NCBI GenBank assembly: GCA_002500605.1
Contig: DLRR01000012.1
Coordinates: 248,034-312,033 of the forward strand
Direction of reading: 5' to 3'
Length of the DNA: 64,000 nucleotides
Source of the DNA: Nitrospinaceae bacterium UBA7883
GTDB taxonomy: Bacteria; Nitrospinota_A; UBA7883
The notes beneath the pieces are model-generated. The model saw nothing but the letters and a program-made list of their open reading frames with translations. It was not told the DNA's origin and did not search any database. Each line of letters starts with the position of its first letter. The stretch's first letter is position 1. Positions 18,112-27,184 of this stretch are shown here, piece by piece. The position numbers were made by a program, and so were the translations under genes.

Positions 18112-18201
18112 CCTATTTCTCCTCCATGCTGAAGCCTTCTGGCTCAGCAGTCAATATGCAATCATCCGCCATAGATTAAAGTGCTCCTCCAACTTTTGTT
18201 C

Positions 18202-18276
18202 TGGTAGGCACGGGCGGTTTTGAACCGCCGACCTCTTGCGTGTCAAGCAAGCGCTCTCCCCCTGAGCTACGCGCCT
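18202..18276 (-). tRNA. tRNA-Val (anticodon GAC), with encoded CCA
   Basis: On the minus strand a complete cloverleaf can be folded. The acceptor is AGGCGCG/CGTGCCT with one G-T pair, and the D arm is GCTC/GAGC. The anticodon arm is CTTGC-TTGACAC-GCAAG with anticodon GAC (Val), and the T arm is GGCGG-TTCAAAA-CCGCC. The discriminator is A, followed by genome-encoded CCA. The 72-base body plus CCA fits perfectly. It lies 90 bases upstream of infC and probably heads the same transcript. Confidence 0.95.
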
Positions 18277-18290
18277 GATCAAGACAGCTA

Positions 18291-18319
18291 AGTATCCAAT
18301 ATTGCCCCATGCTAGTCAA
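18291..18319 (-). promoter_or_regulatory. Strong sigma70 promoter of tRNA-Val (and probably infC-rpmI-rplT)
   Basis: TTGACT (18319-18314) and GATACT (18296-18291) are 17 bases apart on the minus strand. Transcription should start about 8 bases before the tRNA. No other clear promoter is seen before infC. Confidence 0.7.
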
Positions 18320-18548
18320 GCTATTAGTCTGTCAAATCAATCATTAACAAAAGAAAATCTACTTGGCATATGGCAAATAAACTGAGGCTACAGTTCCATC
18401 TTCTTGCTCCCGTTTTTTACTTCGAGCATGCCTCTCCGTGTGCCCGTAACAACCACAGAAAAATAGGCGAACCAAGGCCTGATCCACCCCGACTTTTTTG
18501 AAGATTTATGAACCCGCTGTTAAAGATATTGAAAATTAGGCTCGTCTC

Positions 18549-20831
18549 TTATAAGTCAGGATGTTCACTCATTGCCTTGATCTTTGCAAAGCGTCTATCA
18601 ACTTCGGTTTGAAATGCATCTAAGATATCTTTGTTCTCTGGTTTTGTAAGATGTTTAGTTTTACCCATAAGCTTAAGCCAATCATGCACTGGAATTTTAT
18701 TTCCTTTATCGTCTGGATTGTAATTTAGAGTGGTAAAACCTTTCTCAACCTCGTAAATTGGGAAAAAGTTACAATCCACACCAGCTCGAATTACTTCATG
18801 CCCATTATGGTCTGCATGTCTCCAGTTTAACGGACAATCAGAAAATAGCTTGCCGAACACCAACCCTTCATTCCTGACAAAATATTGGGCTTTGGCTGCC
18901 TTGCGGATAAGGTCCTTGTAATGCGTTTCGCTACCGGTAAACACATACGGGATGTGGCAAGATGCAAAAAGTTGAGCTGAATCCTTATGGTTGAAAGTTT
19001 TACCCCTGCCAACAGAGCCAACATTGGATGTGGATGTGGCATGCCCAATCGGTGTAGTGAATGAAAGTTGATGTCCTGTGTTCATATAGCCATGATTATC
19101 GTATTCCAAGATAATCAAATTGTGATTTCTAAACGCTGTGCCAAGGGCCGGCCCAAGTCCAATATCCAAACCGCCATCTCCAGTAACCATAACAAATGTT
19201 ATCTCCTGGTCCCCGGGAATCTCCCCTCTACGTTGCCTCTCTTTATACATTTCAACAACACCAGAAAGGGTGGCGGCCCCATTTTGAAACAAGTTATGTA
19301 TATAGGTGACCGCAAATGACGTATTGGGATACCCGGTGGTAACCACCATACCACAGCCAGTATGCCACAACATAACTACAAAACCTTCAATGCCTTTTAG
19401 GAATGTGCTTATACTTGGAAAAATTCCGCAACCTGGGCATGCACCATGTCCGGCGGTAATCCTGTCTGGCATAGCTGTCAGAGCTCGAGCCTTAACACCT
19501 TTTACCTCAACACACCCCTTATCTTCATCTTTATATACCGTAAGAATGCCTGGGCTTTGTATCTCTTTAGAAAGTGATTCGGTTCCTTTAACAAACTTAT
19601 GGTTGGGGTCTCCAGGAGAAGTTCCAATGTAGTCATAAGGTATCTCCACCTTACCATCACTAACCGCTTGGAACGTAAGTTTGAACAACTCTTCAGCATC
19701 TTCGGCGAAAAAATCCTTTCCGCCTAGTCCGTATATGCGAGAAATTACCATTGTTTTATTTTGTGGGTCATCTTTAAGGGCCGCTTTAATCTCTGTTGAT
19801 AATCTACCGCCATTCCCTCCATAGCTGTCGGCTCTATCCGCCACCAATAATGACTTAACTTTTTTGCACGCACTTCTAATTAGCCCCGCCGGGAAAGGAC
19901 GAATGACCGTGGGATAAATACAGCCTACTTTTTTACCGTTGGCCCTGAGCCTATCGACCACATCCATGACTGTGTCAGCAGCTGAATTAACTATAAAAAT
20001 AGCACATTCCGCATCATCCATCTTATAAGTCTCTATCACGCTGTACTTGCGACCGGAAATCTTCTCATACTCTTCAAAAACCTTAGGAATGACTGATTCG
20101 GCAGCACTCATAGCTAGGGATAACTGTTTTTTATTATTAATCTGATCAGGGTCATTCATGTATGGACCTATGGTGATTGGATTGTTTGGATCTATAGAAA
20201 CATTCATTGGTTTGAATGGCCCTAAAAAATCCTCCACTACCTGTCTATCTTCAAAGATTCTCACCCTCCTCTTCTGATGCGATGTAAAAAATCCATCATC
20301 TGCCACGATAACAGGCAAACGAACATCTTCTGCCTCACCAATCTTATTGGCCAAAATCACCATATCGTATACGGCCTGCGGGTCTTTTGCCGTAAGTACA
20401 ATCCAACCTAAATCCAGTGATGAGATCAAGTCGGAATGATCTCCTCTAATATCCAACGGACCAGAAACCGAACGGCAAACAAGGTTTAAAACCATTGGGT
20501 ATCGAGTCCCCGACTGCACTGGTAACTGCTCTATAGAAAAGAGAAAACCATTGGCTGATGTAGCGTTGAACACCCTACCCCCAGCAGTGGAAGCACCGTA
20601 GCAAATGCCAGCAGCTCCATGCTCGCCATCGCCAGGAACCATGTTAACGTTGTGCTTACCATTGGCCCCCATTTCGTTGAGATATTCCGCCACCTCTGTT
20701 GATGGCGTTATGGGGTAATAACCCATAACATGGTAATTGACATGCGATGCGGCAAGCGAAGCCATCTCATTGCCCGACAAAAAGTCAGTTGTTTGAGCTG
20801 GTCTGTCTATCTTTGTGCTGGTTGAGCTCAT
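18549..20831 (-). CDS. 2-oxoacid:ferredoxin oxidoreductase, fused alpha-beta chain
   Basis: The family oxidatively decarboxylates pyruvate or another 2-oxoacid to acyl-CoA using thiamine diphosphate and iron-sulfur clusters, reducing ferredoxin. Residues about 1-410 are the alpha (pyrimidine-binding/core) part, with GYYPITPSTEVAEYL and GGEGVM-like contexts (PGDGEHGAAGICYGAS). Residues about 450-760 are the beta, TPP-binding part, with GHGACPGCGIFPS and VTGDGGLDIGLGPAL...N. In most bacteria these are two genes (porA, porB). A perfect AGGAGGT precedes the ATG. The gamma-delta gene lies 120 bases upstream in the same direction. The exact substrate (pyruvate, 2-oxoglutarate or a branched acid) cannot be read from the sequence. 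Confidence 0.88.
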   Translation of the reverse strand: MSSTSTKIDRPAQTTDFLSGNEMASLAASHVNYHVMGYYPITPSTEVAEYLNEMGANGKHNVNMVPGDGEHGAAGICYGASTAGGRVFNATSANGFLFSIEQLPVQSGTRYPMVLNLVCRSVSGPLDIRGDHSDLISSLDLGWIVLTAKDPQAVYDMVILANKIGEAEDVRLPVIVADDGFFTSHQKRRVRIFEDRQVVEDFLGPFKPMNVSIDPNNPITIGPYMNDPDQINNKKQLSLAMSAAESVIPKVFEEYEKISGRKYSVIETYKMDDAECAIFIVNSAADTVMDVVDRLRANGKKVGCIYPTVIRPFPAGLIRSACKKVKSLLVADRADSYGGNGGRLSTEIKAALKDDPQNKTMVISRIYGLGGKDFFAEDAEELFKLTFQAVSDGKVEIPYDYIGTSPGDPNHKFVKGTESLSKEIQSPGILTVYKDEDKGCVEVKGVKARALTAMPDRITAGHGACPGCGIFPSISTFLKGIEGFVVMLWHTGCGMVVTTGYPNTSFAVTYIHNLFQNGAATLSGVVEMYKERQRRGEIPGDQEITFVMVTGDGGLDIGLGPALGTAFRNHNLIILEYDNHGYMNTGHQLSFTTPIGHATSTSNVGSVGRGKTFNHKDSAQLFASCHIPYVFTGSETHYKDLIRKAAKAQYFVRNEGLVFGKLFSDCPLNWRHADHNGHEVIRAGVDCNFFPIYEVEKGFTTLNYNPDDKGNKIPVHDWLKLMGKTKHLTKPENKDILDAFQTEVDRRFAKIKAMSEHPDL

Positions 20832-20951
20832 CTATTTCCACCTCCTGTGGTCATCCAGGGAATAATTCGTTCATACGCTAGAATCATTAACCCGCTTTTT
20901 ATCTTTATAATAATTTATCTTTGTTTTATCAATCTTGTTTATCTATCAATA

Positions 20952-21953
20952 CTAAACTAGTTCACTAGTAGAGTAACCTACTTCTAGAACTTTATTATCG
21001 GTTTCGTATTCAACCCTGCTTATTAACGAGTTGAACTTGCAAATCTCAATACAGCGAAGGCATCCCTTACAGTGTTCGTAATTTATTTTATTCAAAATCT
21101 GTCCCTCGCGGCCCTTCTTGTCTATACCTCTACTCCAATCAAAGCAGTAATCTGGGCAGACAATGTCACACTCCCCACAAGATGTGCACTTATCCTTTAG
21201 CAACACTGGTATGTATCCAGAGCGGCTAGCAGTTAGATCTTTGTGGATTGTGGTCCCTGGGGTTAAAATAACACCGCCCATGGGCTGGTTCATATACCCA
21301 AGTTTCTGCCCATCGCGTTTAAACGGCTGCGCAGGATACTTGCCATCATCTTCAAAAAACTGGCTCTGATATTCCTTTAAGCCTCTCTCGAAAGTCTTAA
21401 GGTTAGGCTCTATTAGAAAGGAATATTTCTTTCCCAAATTTTTTCTTATGTAATCCTTTATGGATTCAGGGTCAATAAACCCAGAGGCGGCTGCCACAGT
21501 ACCAAGCAAGGCTGTGTTAACTCTTGTTTTCTCTTCAACGGCTATTTTCATAGCGTCTACAGTGACTATAGTACCACATTGCAACTTCATTTTATCCCTT
21601 GCCTCTGACGGTGAAGAAGCGGAGTTAATTATAACTATGGTATCGTTACCAGTACCGGACAAAAGACCTGGTGTATCTAAAATAGTTTCGAGAAAAATCA
21701 CCAGCATGTGCGGTTCAGTAACTGGGCTATTGACTCGAACCGTCGTGTTAGCATCACAGAACCTAATAAAAGACTTGACCGGACTGCCCTTTTTCTCTGA
21801 ACCATAACTCGAAAAGTTTGAACCATTGAAGCCCATACCAAGAATTCCAGCCTCGCCAAGAATTTTCCCAGCTAAATTGGCTCCAAATCCACCAATTGAT
21901 TCCATTCTGATTTCATAAAAACCCATTTCATTTGTAATCGGAAGGTCTGTCAT
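20952..21953 (-). CDS. 2-oxoacid:ferredoxin oxidoreductase, fused gamma-delta chain
   Basis: The N-terminal part (about 1-185) is the gamma domain, with the SIGGFGANLAGKILGEAG glycine-rich motif. The C-terminal part (about 235-333) is a ferredoxin-like delta domain with two 4Fe-4S motifs: CTSCGECDIVCPDYC and CKGCLRCIEIC. Together with the alpha-beta chain it makes a complete enzyme from two polypeptides. I start it at the ATG at 21953; a TTG at 21965 adds four residues and neither has a clear ribosome-binding site. Upstream the gap to recR contains two inverted repeats. Confidence 0.88.
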   Translation of the reverse strand: MTDLPITNEMGFYEIRMESIGGFGANLAGKILGEAGILGMGFNGSNFSSYGSEKKGSPVKSFIRFCDANTTVRVNSPVTEPHMLVIFLETILDTPGLLSGTGNDTIVIINSASSPSEARDKMKLQCGTIVTVDAMKIAVEEKTRVNTALLGTVAAASGFIDPESIKDYIRKNLGKKYSFLIEPNLKTFERGLKEYQSQFFEDDGKYPAQPFKRDGQKLGYMNQPMGGVILTPGTTIHKDLTASRSGYIPVLLKDKCTSCGECDIVCPDYCFDWSRGIDKKGREGQILNKINYEHCKGCLRCIEICKFNSLISRVEYETDNKVLEVGYSTSELV

Positions 21954-22089
21954 ATAGTTACCCAAACACTATTAAATCTATTATTCATGGTTATTGTGCA
22001 ATTATTTCCTCTGTTCTAGGAACAACTTTAAAATGGCGTTGGTTTTGCCAAGCGGATATTCTACTAAATGCAGAGCCAATGACAAATTG

Positions 22090-22110
22090 TTTTCGACACA
22101 TTGTCGAAAA
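22090..22110. repeat. Perfect 9-base inverted repeat (TTTTCGACA / TGTCGAAAA)
   Basis: Arms 22090-22098 and 22102-22110 with a 3-base centre lie between the recR terminator and the oxidoreductase gene. Such a compact symmetric site upstream of the gamma-delta gene could be an operator. It could also be the second hairpin of a double terminator. Confidence 0.45.
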
Positions 22111-22112
22111 TA

Positions 22113-22136
22113 GCTGGCAAAACCTTATTTGCCAGC
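22113..22136 (-). terminator. Candidate terminator of the dnaX-ybaB-recR operon
   Basis: On the minus strand a perfect 9-base-pair stem (22136-22128 with 22121-22113, six-base loop) follows the recR stop by about 45 bases and is followed by TATTTT. The U-tract is short, so efficiency is uncertain. Confidence 0.55.
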
Positions 22137-22181
22137 AGTTATTCTAATATCAGTATTTCAGGTTATAAACAAGAATAGCCA

Positions 22182-22778
22182 TTACATCTTCATCCTGCCA
22201 CCCAAGGCCTTGCTCACCGTCATCTCATCTGCGTACTCTAGGTCGCCCCCCATTGGAAGTCCTCTTGCAATACGAGTTACCAATACACCGAGTGGTTGCA
22301 AAACCTTGAACACATACATGGCAGTGGCTTCTCCTTCTAAGTTTGGATTAGTTGCCAGGATAATTTCCTTTATTCCATCGGATTTTACACGATCTACCAA
22401 CTGATCAATTTTTAGCTCATTTGGGCCAACTCCATCAAGAGGTTCCAATACACCCATTAGTACATGATAAACACCGTTATATTCTCCAGCTCGCTCTATG
22501 CAATGAACGTCGTGTGGCTCTTCTACGACACAAACAATCTGCTTATCACGGTTTGAGTCTCCACAGATTAAACAAGGATTAGACTCTGTAATGGAATTGC
22601 ATATAGAACACAATGCCATTTTTTCCTTAACTGCCACCAATGCTTTTGCTAGTAATATTGCTTCATTTGACGGTGATTTTAGAACGTGAAAAGCTAAACG
22701 CTCTGCTGTTTTTTGACCTACTCCGGGGAACTTCTGGAATAACCCTATTAACTCAATCAGAAACTTTGGGCCTTTCAT
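22182..22778 (-). CDS. recR: Recombination protein RecR
   Basis: RecR works with RecO/RecF to load RecA on gapped DNA. The 198-residue protein has the helix-hairpin-helix (FPGVGQKTAERLAFH), a Cys4 zinc finger (CSIC...CLIC), and the Toprim domain (VCVVEEPHDVHCIER, ATNPNLEGEAT). The C-terminal GLPMGGDLEYADE motif is also present. It is the last gene of dnaX-ybaB-recR, a widely conserved arrangement, 9 bases after ybaB. Confidence 0.97.
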   Translation of the reverse strand: MKGPKFLIELIGLFQKFPGVGQKTAERLAFHVLKSPSNEAILLAKALVAVKEKMALCSICNSITESNPCLICGDSNRDKQIVCVVEEPHDVHCIERAGEYNGVYHVLMGVLEPLDGVGPNELKIDQLVDRVKSDGIKEIILATNPNLEGEATAMYVFKVLQPLGVLVTRIARGLPMGGDLEYADEMTVSKALGGRMKM

Positions 22779-22787
22779 TCAACAACT

Positions 22788-23108
22788 CTAAATAAGACCA
22801 GGAAGTTTTCCGGATAGCCCACCCGTAATCTTGTCCATCTCATTTTCCTTAACTTTCTGAGCCTTATCAATAGCATCATTGGTTGCTATAGTGATAAGGT
22901 CCTCCATAGTTTCTATGTCCTCGAGATTGACGACATTTGGGTCGATCTCAACAGACTTAATTTTTATCCCGCATGTAGCTTTCACCTTTACCTGCCCATG
23001 GCCTGCATTACCTTCAACCAACTGATTTTCTAGCTCTTCATTTAGCTTTGACATTTTTTTTTTCATCAATTGGGCCTGACGCATCAGGCCACCAAAACCT
23101 TTAACCAT
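22788..23108 (-). CDS. ybaB: Nucleoid-associated protein YbaB/EbfC
   Basis: This small DNA-binding dimer (106 residues) has the family layout: FGGLMRQAQLMKKKMSKL at the start, a central beta hairpin with GHGQVKVKATCGIKI and VEIDPNVV, and a C-terminal helix with AIDKAQKVKE. It sits between dnaX and recR as usual. Codons 17-19 lie in a run of ten A. Confidence 0.93.
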   Translation of the reverse strand: MVKGFGGLMRQAQLMKKKMSKLNEELENQLVEGNAGHGQVKVKATCGIKIKSVEIDPNVVNLEDIETMEDLITIATNDAIDKAQKVKENEMDKITGGLSGKLPGLI

Positions 23109-23194
23109 ATTTAACTTACCTCATTTAGAGCAATAATCCGGAATCATACAGGAAACACACTATCCACTGTAATTAATAGCCATCCGTGCGTGGC

Positions 23195-24829
23195 TCACAT
23201 CTGGCGTTTTATTTTAAAGTTTGAAACTTCACCGTTAAATATTTCCATTGCATCTTGAATTATAGGCAATTCCATAACTTGCTTTTTCACAGCATTGTTT
23301 TTCTCTTTTAAAGCATCTCCGGCAAGTTTACGATCCTTTTTTTTTTCCTGATACTCGATAACAACCCTTGCATTCCTATGAAGTTGCGATCGGCATACAT
23401 CTTCAATCTGTTTTTTATTTTCAGGACCGTCTAGTTGCTCTCGTTGATAGAGGTCTTCAACTTTGATGACTACAACATCCCCTTTCTGCTGTACCTCAGC
23501 ATGATCGAGCATGGATGCCAGCATAGGCTTAACATTACTTTTAAGGACAGAACATAAATCTAAGTTTTGTTGTCCAGCAACTGCCTTTTGTACTTCCTTC
23601 GGAGCTGGTTCTAGATTATTTTGAATATTGGCCGATTGGTCGAATTCGTCAGCCTTATGGGCTGGTTGATTCAAGACTTTTTTCTCAGTTTCAGCAATAG
23701 CATTATTAATGCTATGCGCAAGACTGTCTATGCTAACCATTCCACGTCCTTCCAACAAACGAAGCAGGCCCATCTCCAAGGTTATCTGAGGATGGTTGGA
23801 ATACCTTATTCTATCAAATGTGAAGGTGATCAGAGAAAAATAGCGATGGACCTCATCAAAGCTAACTTGTGTGCCCCATTCTAAAAGCTTAGCTCTCTCA
23901 ACTTCATCATAAGCAGCTAGGTCATCTGGGCGTAATTTTGCGACCAAAATATTTCTTATAATTATAGCCAAATCTTCTAGAAATAGGCCAAGGTCGGATC
24001 CTGCTTGACCCACAGAAGAAGCAATGCCTAGTACCGCACCTTTGTCTGCATTAACAATGGCACCAACCATGTCAAATAGAATGGCCTTCTCCACAAGACC
24101 AAGAATAAGTTTTACGTCATTTTCGTTTATCGTTCCCCCACCGTAGGCGGCAGACTGATCGAACATAGATTGAGCATCTCTCATTGATCCCCTAGCTCGG
24201 CGGGCCATAGCTTCTATAGCCTCGGGCGTTGCGTTGACATTCTCTTTTTCGGCTATCATTTTTAACTGAACAGTTATCTCGCTAATAGCTATAGGCTTAT
24301 ATTCAAAGCATTGACAACGGCTTAAAATAGTTTCTGGAACTTTGGTTAAAGCAGTGGTGGCAAACATAAAAATAACATGAGGTGGTGGCTCCTCCAATGT
24401 CTTTAGTAAAGCATCGAACGCTTTTGGTGATATCTGGTGCACCTCATCGATTATATAAACTTTATATCGTGATTTAGTGGGCATGAACATTACACTTTCT
24501 TTAAGGTCGCGGATATTGTCTATGCCAGTATTTGTTGCACCGTCTATTTCCATCACATCAAGTGAAGATCCAGCCGCTATTTCAACACAATTACCACATT
24601 TTTGGCAGGGTTTAGATGTTGGCCCACTTTCACAATTCAATGCTTTTGCCAAAACCCTTGCTGTTGTAGTTTTGCCTACACCCCTAGTGCCTGAAAACAA
24701 ATAGGCGTGGGCAATTCTATTTCGATCCAATGCATTGGATAATGTCTGCACGATATGCTTCTGTCCAACTATTTGACTGAATGTCTGAGGTCGAAATTTC
24801 CTTGCAGAAACTGCGAATAATTTTTCCAT
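23195..24829 (-). CDS. dnaX: DNA polymerase III subunit gamma/tau
   Basis: DnaX is the clamp-loader ATPase that also links polymerase cores. The 544-residue product has the AAA+ domain, with Walker A GTRGVGKTT near 47-55, zinc knuckle CQKCGNC, Walker B IIDEVH and the SRC motif LSRCQCFEYKP. Domain III and a lysine-rich tau tail follow. In the tail, near codon 495, a run of ten A (23346-23337 on the minus strand) could allow slippage to a slightly shorter product in either direction. ybaB and recR follow. Confidence 0.96.
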   Translation of the reverse strand: MEKLFAVSARKFRPQTFSQIVGQKHIVQTLSNALDRNRIAHAYLFSGTRGVGKTTTARVLAKALNCESGPTSKPCQKCGNCVEIAAGSSLDVMEIDGATNTGIDNIRDLKESVMFMPTKSRYKVYIIDEVHQISPKAFDALLKTLEEPPPHVIFMFATTALTKVPETILSRCQCFEYKPIAISEITVQLKMIAEKENVNATPEAIEAMARRARGSMRDAQSMFDQSAAYGGGTINENDVKLILGLVEKAILFDMVGAIVNADKGAVLGIASSVGQAGSDLGLFLEDLAIIIRNILVAKLRPDDLAAYDEVERAKLLEWGTQVSFDEVHRYFSLITFTFDRIRYSNHPQITLEMGLLRLLEGRGMVSIDSLAHSINNAIAETEKKVLNQPAHKADEFDQSANIQNNLEPAPKEVQKAVAGQQNLDLCSVLKSNVKPMLASMLDHAEVQQKGDVVVIKVEDLYQREQLDGPENKKQIEDVCRSQLHRNARVVIEYQEKKKDRKLAGDALKEKNNAVKKQVMELPIIQDAMEIFNGEVSNFKIKRQM

Positions 24830-24999
24830 TAACCTACCATTAGTTAATTTTTTGATTGAACATATCTTACTTCATCAAAATGTTAATTGGCACCTGATAT
24901 TAAACCTTTATGCGACCATATTGTATCCTTAGAAAAACACATAAAGGGAACTTGCTTGCAAGTATTTTACACAGTATGAACAACAATCGCTCATAGCTA

Positions 25000-25029
25000 T
25001 TGACACAAACATGGTAAATACTTGAAAAT
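25000..25029 (+). promoter_or_regulatory. Candidate sigma70 promoter of ilvE
   Basis: TTGACA (25000-25005) and GAAAAT (25024-25029) are 18 bases apart, ahead of the aminotransferase gene. It lies in the 251-base divergent gap between dnaX and ilvE, where nothing else is evident. Confidence 0.5.
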
Positions 25030-25080
25030 ATCCAGCTTAATCCTAGGCTTGACGGAATGATATTCGAGATGGAAATTAAA

Positions 25081-26043
25081 ATGAGCGAATCACCACAATC
25101 TGAAAAAATATGGATAGATGGAAACCTGGTCGGATGGAACCAGGCTACTGTACACGTCCTAACCCACACTTTGCACTACGGTTATGGAGTGTTTGAAGGG
25201 ATTAGGATGTATAATACGGATAACGGGCCTGCTGTATTTCGTTTAGAAGAACACCTAATAAGGCTTTTTAGATCAGCAAAGATTCTTGGAATCGAAATTC
25301 CTTTTAGGAAGGAAGACATATTTAGGGCAACTTTAGAAACCGTACGCGCCAACAATATGGAAGAATGCTACATTCGTCCTCTAGTTTTTCTGGGGGATGA
25401 CAAACGCGGTCTTAACTGTCAAGGCGCTAAAGTTCATGTTGCCATTGCAGTGTGGCCATGGGGCGCCTACTTGGGTGACGAGGCGCTTAGCAATGGGATA
25501 AAGGTAAAAGTATCTTCATTCACTAGGCATCATCATAACATTTTTATGACAAAAGCAAAGGTCTGTGGGGCATACGTCAATTCAATAATGGCTAAGATGG
25601 AGGCGGTTAAAGATGGATATGATGAAGCATTAATGCTAGACCCAAACGGTAACGTCGCAGAAGGGTCTGGAGAAAACATCTTTATTGTCCGAAATGGGAA
25701 AATAAAAACTCCACCTGTTTCAGCCATTTTGGACGGAATTACCAGAGACTCCATAATTAGCCTAGCAAGCGAAATGGACACTGTCGTTGAAGAGCAGTAT
25801 TTTAGCCGTGATGAAGTGTATATCGCCGACGAGGCATTCTTCACAGGCACAGCGGCTGAACTCACTCCTATTAATTCTCTAGATAACAGAATTATCGGCA
25901 AAGGAAATGTTGGTCCGATTACTAAGAAATTACAGACAATGTTTTTCGAAGCATTGCGCGGAAAAAGCAAAAAGCATAAAAATTGGCTTTGTTACCTCGG
26001 CACTCAAGCCTATCCAACATGGCGGCAAGATTTAAACTACTAG
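25081..26043 (+). CDS. ilvE: Branched-chain amino acid aminotransferase
   Basis: This fold-type IV PLP enzyme transfers the amino group in the last step of valine, leucine and isoleucine synthesis. Family motifs are present: WIDGNLVGWNQATVHVL, THTLHYGYGVFEGIR, YIRPLVFLG, the PLP lysine in TKAKVCGAYVNS, and EGSGENIF. EAFFTGTAAELTPI is at the phosphate-binding end. The ATG at 25081 has GGA 9 bases upstream and gives 320 residues. The ATGs at 25057 and 25069 would add a short non-conserved extension. The fmdB-like gene follows after 18 bases. Confidence 0.93.
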   Translation: MSESPQSEKIWIDGNLVGWNQATVHVLTHTLHYGYGVFEGIRMYNTDNGPAVFRLEEHLIRLFRSAKILGIEIPFRKEDIFRATLETVRANNMEECYIRPLVFLGDDKRGLNCQGAKVHVAIAVWPWGAYLGDEALSNGIKVKVSSFTRHHHNIFMTKAKVCGAYVNSIMAKMEAVKDGYDEALMLDPNGNVAEGSGENIFIVRNGKIKTPPVSAILDGITRDSIISLASEMDTVVEEQYFSRDEVYIADEAFFTGTAAELTPINSLDNRIIGKGNVGPITKKLQTMFFEALRGKSKKHKNWLCYLGTQAYPTWRQDLNY

Positions 26044-26061
26044 AAAATTTGGACGGAAAGA

Positions 26062-26403
26062 ATGCCAATATACGAGTATATTTGTGAAAAATGCAATGCT
26101 CAATTTGAGGTAACGCAAAGTATAACTGAAGACCCCATTACAAAACATAACGGCGAGTGTGGTGGAAAAGTAAGGAAACTTATGTCATCCAACGCTTTCC
26201 ACCTTAAAGGCAGTGGATGGTACAAAACCGATTACGCAGATAAAAACACTAGTGATAAAGACAAGTCTCCACCTTCTGAGCCCACTTTAAGCAAAAGCCC
26301 TCCTGGTGAACCACCTGCGAAAGTTTCTAAAGACACGGCAGTTCCCAAGGCCAAAGAAAAAGTATTAGATAAGGATTCCCCCAAACCAAAAGCATCCGAT
26401 TGA
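26062..26403 (+). CDS. FmdB-family zinc ribbon protein
   Basis: The first 55 residues match the FmdB/CxxC regulatory domain: MPIYEYICEKCNAQFEV, a second Cys pair region with GGKVRKL, and FHLKGSGWYKTDY. The rest is a low-complexity tail rich in Pro, Lys, Ser and Asp. Family members are small putative regulators of amide metabolism in Methylophilus, but function elsewhere is unproven. It is co-directional with ilvE. Confidence 0.85.
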   Translation: MPIYEYICEKCNAQFEVTQSITEDPITKHNGECGGKVRKLMSSNAFHLKGSGWYKTDYADKNTSDKDKSPPSEPTLSKSPPGEPPAKVSKDTAVPKAKEKVLDKDSPKPKASD

Positions 26404-26498
26404 ACAAAATAGTATTTTATAAACAGATTCGCCTAGCTACGACCACACAAATTTACTGGAACTATTTGAAAAACTTTTAGTCGTCTTAAGTAACAGGT

Positions 26499-27182
26499 TT
26501 ATACATCCATAGAAGGATCTGCTAAGTTTGCCTCATCAAAACCTTGTTTCCTTAATCTGCACGAATCACATAGAGCGCAAGGCTTTCCATTATCATCAGG
26601 GTCGTAGCAGGACCATGTAAGATGCAGAGGAACACCTAAACGGCTTGCTTCGATAACAATGTCACATTTTCGCAAATTGATCAGCGGAGCATGAATCACC
26701 ACTTCTACATTCTTTTCCACAGCATCTTTGGTTGCCAAGTTAGCCATTTTCTCAAACGCCTGTATGTATTCTGGTCTGCAGTCTGGATAGCCAGAGTAGT
26801 CCAATGCATTTACACCAATAAAAATTGCCCCCGAAGATAGAGTTTCTGCAAAGGCTAATGCCAAAGATAGAAAGATCGTATTTCTTGCTGGAACATAAGT
26901 AACAGGTATTGTTTGATCAACTTGTGTACCAGTGTCCTCTTTTGGAACAGATATGTTATCGGTCAATGCTGACCCACCAAACTCACGAAGGTCTATCTTC
27001 ATAACCTTATGTGATGCCGCACCCATTATGCGGGAAATATCAGCTGCCCTTTCAATTTCAATTATGTGGCGTTGTGCATAATCTAAAGTTAAGGCATGTG
27101 CCTCATAACCCATCTCTATAGCTATGCCTAGCGCGGTTGTAGAATCTAATCCACCTGATAATAATGCTACGGCCTTTTTCAA
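26499..27182 (-). CDS. queC: 7-cyano-7-deazaguanine synthase
   Basis: QueC converts 7-carboxy-7-deazaguanine to preQ0 for queuosine. It has the PP-loop LLSGGLDSTT at the N-terminus, VTYVPARNTIFLSLALA and a GYPDCRPEY motif. A C-terminal zinc site (WSCYDPDDNGKPCALCDSC) is also present. Length 227 is typical. It lies 2 bases after the upstream glycosyltransferase-like gene; other queuosine genes are not in the window. Confidence 0.96.
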   Translation of the reverse strand: MKKAVALLSGGLDSTTALGIAIEMGYEAHALTLDYAQRHIIEIERAADISRIMGAASHKVMKIDLREFGGSALTDNISVPKEDTGTQVDQTIPVTYVPARNTIFLSLALAFAETLSSGAIFIGVNALDYSGYPDCRPEYIQAFEKMANLATKDAVEKNVEVVIHAPLINLRKCDIVIEASRLGVPLHLTWSCYDPDDNGKPCALCDSCRLRKQGFDEANLADPSMDV

Positions 27183-27184
27183 GT

